Source: a virus
Direction: 5' to 3' (one strand)
IMG/VR virus record: IMGVR_UViG_3300006350_000018
Coordinates: 1 to 25,559 of that record
Length of the DNA: 25,559 nt
The notes beneath the pieces are model-generated. The model was not told the DNA's origin. It saw nothing but the letters and a program-made list of their open reading frames with translations, and did no database searches. Shown one piece after another: positions 19,095-25,559 of the stretch (its first letter is position 1; the number at the start of each line of letters is the position of its first letter). Position numbers and translations under genes: made by a program.

Positions 19095-20801
19095 CTATTT
19101 AGTATTTGTTGTTGGTTTAGGTGCGGACTTTGCTCTTTTAAGGTCTCTTGCGAGAGCGTCATCAGCAGCTGCAGTCTCTCTTTCTGCAGCATCATCTGCT
19201 TGCATTGCCTGTATTTCAGGAGCGAGTGCCTGATTTGCTTGAGCAAGTTGATCCAAAGTATTTGTTTCTGCTGGATCAAGTGCAAGACCAGAAGATATAT
19301 CTCCTTTCATTTGCTTATCAATCTCACGCATATCTTTGTTAGTTTGTCCGAGAATTTCTTTACGAACATACTCCACAGAAAAATACTTTCCAACAAAAGG
19401 ATCCATCTGTGTGACAGTCATCATTCTTTGGTTCATCATCTCAATATTTTTTAATTCATTGAAATGATTATCAAACAGAAAGTCATATTGCATATGCTCT
19501 TTCATGTCTTCCCAATCTTCAGGAGCAATTACTCCTTTCAGGATGAGTTGAGTCTTAAGCATATCTTGGAACATCTCACTAAATCTTTTGCGGAGACGAC
19601 CAATGAACTTAGTAAACTTAAGTTCGTCACGGAGAACCTCTGTTGTCTTACCTAGATTAAATCCTTTGTTGTCATCTGTAAGACGAGATGGAGGTAAGTT
19701 TAAACTGTTGTATAATTTCTTTTTAAAATACTCAACATCCTTTAACTCACCTAGGTTCTGACCACCTGGCAATGTAGTAATTTCTGTTCCTCTACCACCT
19801 TCTCTACGTGGTAACCAGAAGTCTTCAAGCATACTCATATGCTTTTTGTCGTCTCTCATCTCTCCTGTATTAGCATCATATACTAACTTGTTTCTATAAC
19901 GAGACATGACGTCACGGAGATATTGTTCTGCCTTTACCTTAGGTAGATTACCTACGTCAATGTAGAATATTCTACGCTCTGGTGCACGAGAAAGTCTGTA
20001 TATAACTAGAGAGTCTTCAATCATTCTAAGTTGATTGAGTGACTTGATTGCCTTGTGTAGGAAACCAAGAGTCATTCTTTTGTTTAAATCTTGTAGTCCA
20101 GAAGGACAAAATGTGATAGAATCTACTGCCATCTTGACACCTTGTGACAATGACATGTCACCAATAGGTCCTAAAACACCACCTTTATAAAAACCTTTTA
20201 CATTGTAAAGATAATAGTCAACAAATGTTCCGTACTCGTACTCTAATGCTGTGCCTTTCATTGCTTGTCTCTGCAATGAATCCATGTTCTTCTTATTATC
20301 AATCTTCTGACGAACTTTCTTGATCTTCATCGGATCAATATAACGAAGTTCTGTAATACCTTTTTTTGGATTTTCTAGGTCAATGACCTTATGATAAAAC
20401 AATCTTCCATCAATATACCAAGATCTGACAATCTCATGTGCACGATTGTCAAAGTTTAAAAGACGTTTAATATATTCAAATTCATCTCTGATCTTTCTCT
20501 TAATACTCATGCCAGCATCTAGATTATCTAGATTAATTTCTACAGGAGTGTCGTGAGAATCACTTACAACAAATTCATTTACAACTTCGTCAACTGCACT
20601 GTCAACCTCAGGGTGTAGTGCCATGTCACGATAACGACGGATCATCTCAAACTCATTACGAGCTTGATTATCCGTGTCTACATATGTCCCATAATAACCA
20701 CCAGCTGCTACGGCGATTGCCTCATCAGCATTAGGAGGGACAGGGGACTGACCCTTCTGACCCTCCTTGCGATTTATCTGGAAGCCAAATAATTGACTCA
20801 T
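19095..20801 (-). CDS. gp20: Portal vertex protein gp20
   Basis: Dodecameric portal through which DNA is packaged and to which the neck attaches. The 568-residue protein has typical gp20 blocks: EFEMIRRYRDMALHPEVDSA near the start, the D-E-V-V-N-E acidic helix, LRYIDPMKIKKVR, MRMIEDSLVIYRLSRAPERR and the C-terminal MQYDFLFDNHF. T4 gp20 has 524 residues. It carries the CPS-type region widely used as a cyanophage marker. A late promoter precedes it by 29 bases, and its stop codon is part of the late promoter of the following gene. Confidence 0.96.
   Translation of the reverse strand: MSQLFGFQINRKEGQKGQSPVPPNADEAIAVAAGGYYGTYVDTDNQARNEFEMIRRYRDMALHPEVDSAVDEVVNEFVVSDSHDTPVEINLDNLDAGMSIKRKIRDEFEYIKRLLNFDNRAHEIVRSWYIDGRLFYHKVIDLENPKKGITELRYIDPMKIKKVRQKIDNKKNMDSLQRQAMKGTALEYEYGTFVDYYLYNVKGFYKGGVLGPIGDMSLSQGVKMAVDSITFCPSGLQDLNKRMTLGFLHKAIKSLNQLRMIEDSLVIYRLSRAPERRIFYIDVGNLPKVKAEQYLRDVMSRYRNKLVYDANTGEMRDDKKHMSMLEDFWLPRREGGRGTEITTLPGGQNLGELKDVEYFKKKLYNSLNLPPSRLTDDNKGFNLGKTTEVLRDELKFTKFIGRLRKRFSEMFQDMLKTQLILKGVIAPEDWEDMKEHMQYDFLFDNHFNELKNIEMMNQRMMTVTQMDPFVGKYFSVEYVRKEILGQTNKDMREIDKQMKGDISSGLALDPAETNTLDQLAQANQALAPEIQAMQADDAAERETAAADDALARDLKRAKSAPKPTTNTK
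19096..19102 (-). promoter_or_regulatory. Late promoter CTAAATA of the gp67/68-position gene
   Basis: Minus-strand CTAAATAGA overlaps the last codons and stop of gp20 and lies 20 bases before the ATG at 19075. Confidence 0.7.
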
Positions 20802-20830
20802 TTACCTAGTGATAATAGTTCTCTTACTTA

Positions 20831-20837
20831 TATTTAG
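20831..20837 (-). promoter_or_regulatory. Late promoter CTAAATA of gp20
   Basis: Minus-strand CTAAATATAAG lies in the 45-base gap after gp19, 29 bases before the gp20 ATG at 20801. Confidence 0.75.
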
Positions 20838-20846
20838 CAGAGTTAA

Positions 20847-21464
20847 TTATACGACATCACGAGTGCTTGCGCCCTCACTGAGTTTAGTTCCAGTTGCTTT
20901 TGATGTTAATCCTACACCAGCGGTGAAGAATGAGTACTGCCATTCAACTGTAAACTCAGAGACCTGATCATTGCTGTCATAAGCAAGATCAATTGCGGAG
21001 ACGTTAGTTGGGAAACAGTGATGTAACTGATAAGTTCTAATTACAGAACCTCCCACCTGATCATCTTTCTCTAATTGAGAAACAAAAAGATCTGCCATGT
21101 ATCCAGTAGTACCTTGATTAGGTAGGAATCTTTCAGCAGTATTGCCCTCATGACTGTTGATACTATTTGCCCAATCTTCAAACAGACCACGGACTTCCAT
21201 GTTACTGTCTGCAAAGAATGTTGCAGTCCAAGTATCAAAGGTGCGATCACCTGCGATCTTAACTGTTCTTCCTCTGAAAGGAACTTCAATCACACCCAAG
21301 TTAGAACCTGGTAGTGCAGCAGACTTACAAAGAATGTTTGTAAGACTTTTGTCTGTAGTTCCGAAGTCTCCTCCAGCTGGAAAACTGATATCAACCGCAA
21401 ACATATTAGGCTTAATGCCTTGGTTGATAGTGGATAGAAACGTTGATACGTTATTTGTTGCCAT
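20847..21464 (-). CDS. gp19: Tail tube protein gp19
   Basis: Subunit of the inner tail tube of the contractile tail. The 205-residue protein begins MATNNVSTFLSTINQGIKPN and has CKSAALPGSNLG, EVPFRGRTVKIAGDRTFDTW and FTVEWQYSFF near the end, as in T4-like gp19. T4 gp19 is 163 residues, so this form has an extended C-terminal part. It follows the sheath gene by 19 bases with a GAGG ribosome site and no promoter of its own, so sheath and tube are probably co-transcribed. It shares a core pattern with gp3. Confidence 0.94.
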   Translation of the reverse strand: MATNNVSTFLSTINQGIKPNMFAVDISFPAGGDFGTTDKSLTNILCKSAALPGSNLGVIEVPFRGRTVKIAGDRTFDTWTATFFADSNMEVRGLFEDWANSINSHEGNTAERFLPNQGTTGYMADLFVSQLEKDDQVGGSVIRTYQLHHCFPTNVSAIDLAYDSNDQVSEFTVEWQYSFFTAGVGLTSKATGTKLSEGASTRDVV

Positions 21465-21483
21465 TGTTTTTTACCTCGTTTTT

Positions 21484-23397
21484 TTAGCGACCTACAACTT
21501 CTTGGAATGAAACTCCAGTCTTAGTTGCTGTTACCGTAACTGTGACATAGTTGATAGAACGAGTTGGTTTTACAAAAATTTCAGCAACGAATTCATTTCT
21601 ATCAATAACTTCACCTGTGTTATTTGAATCATCACAAACAACTAAGTAATCTGTGACTCCTCTACGTGCTTGTACTTCACTTAAGTATCCACTTAGTGCA
21701 GCGTTGAAACCAGAACGAGTTACAGCATCGTTCTGTTCAAATAGTACGCCTTCAGCAAGTCCTCTTGCTCTCTTCTCAATGTTGAGGAAGAGACGACGAA
21801 CGTTGATTCTGTCAAATGCGGATGGAGATGCAAGAGCAGTCTTGTCACCGAATAGTACAGGACCTGAACCAGGAAATGCAACAACAGGATTTATTGCAGC
21901 AGTGTAGAGATCATCTCTAGCTGCTTTGTTAGGATTGAAAGCAAGTTTCACAACGTTCTGTAAACCACCTCTTGAAGTTCCTGCTGGAGAAATCCAGTCG
22001 TCACTAATAGCAGAAGTAGAAACACAGAGACCAGCGATATCACCATTACAACCGATGTAACGATACTTATCGTTAAAACGATCATAAACATATTTGATTC
22101 CGCTATCCTTAACAACGTAAGAACTAGAACCAATACTAGAGAAGAAGTCAACAGTATTTTCTAGTTGTTGTGCGGGAGTCAACGCAGAATTACCAGATGT
22201 AGCAATTTGGTTGCCATTGTAAGGAGAAACAAATGCGATGCAATCTTTTCTTCCGTTAGCAACACCAGCGACTACTCCTGCTTTAGAAAGAGTATCAGAC
22301 TCATTTCCCATAGAACCACCCATAAGAACAAAGTCAATTTCGGTGTCCTCAGTATCTGAGAATAAGTTATATGCTGCTTGGATTTCACCAGCAGTATATG
22401 CATAGTCATCAACACCACCAGATAAAGTTCCACCAACAGTGGTTAGAATATATGCTAGTGTAAGAGGTGCAGCTGAAGTAGCACCATAAGATGCAGCAGT
22501 TCCGCCAGGTGCTTCACCAACTGGAGAATAATCACTAGCACCTAGAGCAGCTGCGTAGATATACTGAGAAAATTCATTTACATAACTTACCCAGTATGTG
22601 CTAGCTCCCTCAGGAGATTTTCCATCAGATAGTTTAGAAAGATATGTCATTCTTTCTACAACTGTATTTGTGCTCTCATCAATAACTGCAACATGAACTT
22701 CGTCACCAGATAGATAACGCTCAGATGCAAAAGCAGAAGTGCCAGGACGAGGAGCAATATTTTTATATGTTAATCCAGTAGATCCAATTGGAATAGCGTT
22801 CCAATCAGAGTTTGTAAATGAAGATTTTGTAAATCCGTTACCAGATATAGCACCAGCAGCACCATGTTTAATACCAACTGTGTTAGCATCAATAACAACT
22901 GTAACTTCATGATCTGTTGTTGCACCGTCACTAAGTGCAGAACCAACAGAAAGACCATGACCAGTTTTAGTCATTTTACTGTCAGCAACTATATCAGCAA
23001 CTACTACACGAAGATTGTTACCAGCAGCACCAGCATCTCTTGCAACAAATGCTTCTGATGAACCAGCACCAGCTTCGTAATCTTCTTTTGATCCAATCAA
23101 TACTGCTGAACCATCTTTAGTTGCGTTTAGTACACCAGTTGCTGCACGAACAACAGCGAGTTGACCACCGTAACGTAGAAACTCAGATGCTACTAACCAG
23201 TCCGATGCGTTTGCCTCAGCTGGTGCTCCGAAAGTGTCAATAAGTTCTTTTTCGGATCCAATATTTACAATTTTGCCTACAGGTCCCTTGGTGAACGTAG
23301 AAGCAATAGCACCTCTAAGTGCAGATACTCCCGTGATAACACCAGTGGACAAATCACGTTCTCTAATAACAACACCAGGCGAGACTTGACTTGCCAT
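21484..23397 (-). CDS. gp18: Tail sheath protein gp18
   Basis: Contractile sheath subunit. The 637-residue protein starts MASQVSPGVVIRERDLSTGV, the standard sheath N terminus (PGVxxxExD), and has the conserved C-terminal domain with RINVRRLFLNIEKRARGLAE, VFEQNDAVTRSGF-like sequence and the closing VKPTRSINYVTVTVTAT. T4 gp18 has 659 residues. The middle (about 120-330) is Gly/Ala/Thr/Ser-rich and probably the variable surface domain. A late promoter and an AGAGGT ribosome site lie upstream. Confidence 0.97.
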   Translation of the reverse strand: MASQVSPGVVIRERDLSTGVITGVSALRGAIASTFTKGPVGKIVNIGSEKELIDTFGAPAEANASDWLVASEFLRYGGQLAVVRAATGVLNATKDGSAVLIGSKEDYEAGAGSSEAFVARDAGAAGNNLRVVVADIVADSKMTKTGHGLSVGSALSDGATTDHEVTVVIDANTVGIKHGAAGAISGNGFTKSSFTNSDWNAIPIGSTGLTYKNIAPRPGTSAFASERYLSGDEVHVAVIDESTNTVVERMTYLSKLSDGKSPEGASTYWVSYVNEFSQYIYAAALGASDYSPVGEAPGGTAASYGATSAAPLTLAYILTTVGGTLSGGVDDYAYTAGEIQAAYNLFSDTEDTEIDFVLMGGSMGNESDTLSKAGVVAGVANGRKDCIAFVSPYNGNQIATSGNSALTPAQQLENTVDFFSSIGSSSYVVKDSGIKYVYDRFNDKYRYIGCNGDIAGLCVSTSAISDDWISPAGTSRGGLQNVVKLAFNPNKAARDDLYTAAINPVVAFPGSGPVLFGDKTALASPSAFDRINVRRLFLNIEKRARGLAEGVLFEQNDAVTRSGFNAALSGYLSEVQARRGVTDYLVVCDDSNNTGEVIDRNEFVAEIFVKPTRSINYVTVTVTATKTGVSFQEVVGR

Positions 23398-23434
23398 TTA
23401 ATTTTACCTCTTAGATATCAATTTTATCTAAAAG

Positions 23435-23441
23435 TATTTAG
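23435..23441 (-). promoter_or_regulatory. Late promoter CTAAATA of gp18
   Basis: Minus-strand CTAAATACTTTT in the 85-base gap before gp18, 37 bases from the ATG at 23397. A second CTAAATA (23533-23539) lies inside the upstream gene and is less likely. Confidence 0.75.
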
Positions 23442-23482
23442 AATTTCTAATGTCTCAAGAGGGGAAACAATGCATGAACTCT

Positions 23483-23716
23483 TTACCAGTCTGGATATTG
23501 CCAATCAGACATTGGTGCTCTTTTCTTTCTATTATTTAGAATTCTGTTGATCGTACAGTCCTTGCATTCGTATGAATATGCTGACGGTAATCCTCTCTTA
23601 GACTTCCTAGTCATATAGAAATCTTCAATTAAATTCTTACTTTTTCTACAAGATCTACATTTCCTTTCTTTGAAAAGAAGATGTTCCAGACTGAACTGAT
23701 CCCCAATATCCATCAT
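23483..23716 (-). CDS. Zinc-ribbon protein between gp17 and gp18
   Basis: Encodes 77 residues with two CxxC pairs (CRSC and CKDC) about 30 residues apart, a likely zinc-binding fold, plus a basic middle (TRKSKRG) and RNNRKKR-like stretch (ILNNRKKR). The layout, K-x-C-x2-C ... C-x2-C, resembles the zinc-binding part of T4 endonuclease VII-type and HNH proteins, but the catalytic half is missing. It could bind DNA or help packaging or terminase function. The start overlaps the terminase stop as ATGA. Confidence 0.75.
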   Translation of the reverse strand: MMDIGDQFSLEHLLFKERKCRSCRKSKNLIEDFYMTRKSKRGLPSAYSYECKDCTINRILNNRKKRAPMSDWQYPDW

Positions 23717-25362
23717 AAATCGGGCAACATGTATCCAACTTCTGTTTGTTTGTCTCCGTACCAGAATGATCCTTCTGCGTCCACGAAGGTATCATCACCC
23801 AAACCGTCATCAACAAAACCAAAGGGAGCCATATCTTGCTCAATTTGATTACGTTGTTCATCATAGATCCTCCTTCTAATATCTTGATCTGTCATTTCTT
23901 TGAAGTAGTCTTGCATAACTAACCATGCAAACAATACCATACACATAACAAGATCATCATGGTAACCTTCGTCTGCCTCCCATGCTTGTTTTCTTTGTAT
24001 GAATGTAGTAAGTTCTTGAAGAATATCGAAATCGGTAAATGTTAATTTATCTTCTTCTATAATTGCTTTTAAATTGGCACACCCAATTTTCTTGACAGTG
24101 ATACTCATCTTAACACCTAACTGTGTCTTTGTTCCTGAGAATCCTTGTCCGACTATCTGCCCTGCCCTACCTCTCATAGCACACATGAGTACGTTAGGAT
24201 ATTCTAGATCATAGTTAAGTGTTGCTGCTATCGAGTCTCCTATGTCATTTACCTCAACAAGTATATAAGGATTGTTATATTCCTTTGCTACTTGAAAGAT
24301 GACCGAGGGAAACAGTACAGGTTTAATCTCATTATTTCTGTACTTCGCAACGATCTTGTACGGGAGAGTGGTGATATCAAACACGATGAAAGCACTATAG
24401 TCGCCACCAATTCCTCTGGCAACATCGACAGTAATAATATATTCGTGATCTTCTTCTGCTCTCGCAAAAACGTCAAGTCCTGCATTTGAATTAATTGGGT
24501 CATTGAACGGAATGCATTGTAATTTTGCTGGACTGATAAGTGTATCAGCAGACCCCAAGAAGTCGCATTCAAACTCTTGTGCAAATTGTCTCTTAGATGT
24601 ATTCTTTATCGTCTCTTCTTTCCACTTCTTATCTCTGCCAGGTACTTGTGACCAATGAACTTCGTTTGTTATGTAACCGTTCTTATCGTTTCTAGCATCC
24701 TCCCACATCTTATAGAAGTGGTTCATGCCATTAGGAGTGGATATGATTATGACTTTAGTTGATTTACCAGAAGTAATAGTAGGATATACCGATGCAAAGA
24801 ATTGTTCTGCGACGTGGTTAGGGACGAATGCAAACTCGTCAAGGAATAGAATGTTGAAGGACATACCTCTAACTGCACTAGCAGACGTAGAAGCAGCCAA
24901 TATCTTTGATCCGTTTTCGAGTTCGACATTACCCTTGTTCCATACTAAAATACCGTGTTGCATCCACTTCGGTAGATTTTCGTATGCTAGTTGGAGTCTT
25001 CCGAGTAGTTCCCTTGCAGTTGAAGCTTTGTTAGCGAGTATACCAATATTAACACTGTCAAAGAAGATAGCGTAATATAAAAGGTAGGCCACAACAGTAG
25101 TACTTTTACCTGTTTGCCTAGGAAGTTTAGCAATGTTAAATCTATTTTCATGAAAGTCCTGTAGGATTCTTCTTTGAAAATCATACATGTCAAAAGGAAC
25201 TAAACCTTCATCAAGTGAGATGATTTTTATATAATGGGTAGCAAAATATATTGGATCTTTTTTACATTTGACCCATTCTTGTATTTGCTTCTTTGTGAAT
25301 TGTATAGGTGTACCCGCCTTCTTTAGGTTGGGGTTACCTAGATATACATCATTAGTTGCCAT
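23713..25362 (-). CDS. gp17: Terminase large subunit gp17
   Basis: ATPase-nuclease motor that packages DNA into the prohead. The 549-residue protein has the Walker A-like PRQTGKST (81-88), Walker B ILFLDEF (171-177), coupling motif STPNG (209-213) and the RNase H-like nuclease start VDVARGIGGDYSA with metal-binding Asp313. T4 gp17 has 610 residues. The N-terminal CKKDPIYFATHYIKI is characteristic of T4-type terminases. A GATAAATAAA sequence just upstream, in the end of the preceding gene, may be its late promoter. Confidence 0.97.
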   Translation of the reverse strand: MATNDVYLGNPNLKKAGTPIQFTKKQIQEWVKCKKDPIYFATHYIKIISLDEGLVPFDMYDFQRRILQDFHENRFNIAKLPRQTGKSTTVVAYLLYYAIFFDSVNIGILANKASTARELLGRLQLAYENLPKWMQHGILVWNKGNVELENGSKILAASTSASAVRGMSFNILFLDEFAFVPNHVAEQFFASVYPTITSGKSTKVIIISTPNGMNHFYKMWEDARNDKNGYITNEVHWSQVPGRDKKWKEETIKNTSKRQFAQEFECDFLGSADTLISPAKLQCIPFNDPINSNAGLDVFARAEEDHEYIITVDVARGIGGDYSAFIVFDITTLPYKIVAKYRNNEIKPVLFPSVIFQVAKEYNNPYILVEVNDIGDSIAATLNYDLEYPNVLMCAMRGRAGQIVGQGFSGTKTQLGVKMSITVKKIGCANLKAIIEEDKLTFTDFDILQELTTFIQRKQAWEADEGYHDDLVMCMVLFAWLVMQDYFKEMTDQDIRRRIYDEQRNQIEQDMAPFGFVDDGLGDDTFVDAEGSFWYGDKQTEVGYMLPDL

Positions 25363-25365
25363 ACT

Positions 25366-25559
25366 TTATTTATCGTCAGGGTCTTCTAACCCTTTAAAGA
25401 CTAGCAATTCATCGCCATCTTGCACCTCTTTCATCTCAGGATGCATTGTTCTCCGTGGTTTCTTCACGTCTTCTAATACAGCACCTGTCATCTTCCACAT
25501 GAATGCGAACGTTGCACCTGTTATTGATGCAAACATAATACCAAATATGAATATGGTTA
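25366..25559 (-). CDS. Small membrane protein, 5' end outside window
   Basis: The frame enters from the window edge and runs 63 codons to TAA at 25366. It has a hydrophobic helix (IFIFGIMFASITGATFAFMW) at the visible start, then a polar, charged C-terminal part (KKPRRTMHPEMKEVQDGDEL) ending EDPDDK. It lies directly before gp17, where small terminase gp16 is expected further up; this is not gp16. Single-helix proteins at this place occur in other cyanomyoviruses. Probably only one or a few residues are missing. Confidence 0.78.
   Translation of the reverse strand, partial: TIFIFGIMFASITGATFAFMWKMTGAVLEDVKKPRRTMHPEMKEVQDGDELLVFKGLEDPDDK

Noticed and set aside
23533-23539. Second CTAAATA upstream of gp18
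   Set aside because: Within the zinc-ribbon coding sequence and more than 130 bases from gp18, while a better placed copy is in the gap.

Overview
The window is a piece of a T4-like cyanophage genome (marine cyanomyovirus infecting Prochlorococcus or Synechococcus). It pairs T4-type head, tail, packaging, recombination and late-transcription genes with host-derived photosynthesis genes (psbA, three hli genes and a probable PsbN-like protein). The DNA is AT-rich, almost all genes lie on the minus strand, and consecutive genes commonly overlap as ATGA or TAATG. No tRNA, CRISPR or insertion sequence was found.

Layout. 1-1150: psbA (photosystem II D1) behind a strong sigma70-type promoter, with a possible convergent gene end at 1-90. 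1341-2976: a packed minus-strand operon of nine small, mostly membrane, proteins (three Hlips and six unrecognised ones), also behind a consensus TTGACA/TATAGT promoter. 3089-4772: the only plus-strand block, three secreted proteins behind a CTAAATA late promoter; the first two are paralogues, and a 47-codon cysteine-rich frame overlaps the start of the second. 4767-12103: a continuous minus-strand gene chain from the late sigma factor gp55 through small unknowns, two paralogous 171/167-residue proteins, a cupin, a DUF4385 protein, a PsbN-like protein, a 2OG-Fe(II) oxygenase, Dam, clamp-loader gp62 and RegA, then a holin-like protein and two membrane or structural proteins behind a TATAAATA late promoter. 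12207-15437: Sm-like protein, UvsW, UvsY, gp3 and two small genes. 15478-15503: a strong terminator after gp23. 15524-25559: the T4 morphogenesis block gp23, gp22, gp21, a gp67/68-position protein, gp20, gp19, gp18, a zinc-ribbon protein, gp17 terminase and the edge of a small membrane protein.

How it works together. Sigma70-like promoters drive psbA, the Hlip operon and gp55, using host polymerase early. gp55 would then recognise late promoters of two related types (CTAAATA and TATAAATA) that sit 19-40 bases before gp18, gp20, the gp67/68-position gene, gp22, gp3, the holin-like gene and the secreted-protein block. Photosynthesis genes would maintain photosystem II during infection. Dam, UvsW, UvsY, gp62 and RegA serve replication, recombination and translational control.

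The least explained parts are the small-membrane-protein operon beside psbA, the PsbN-like gene, the cysteine-rich overlapping frame and the secreted paralogues. Several real genes here are shorter than 60 codons and were found by hand translation. Family assignments rest on recognised motifs and gene order, not on database searches.
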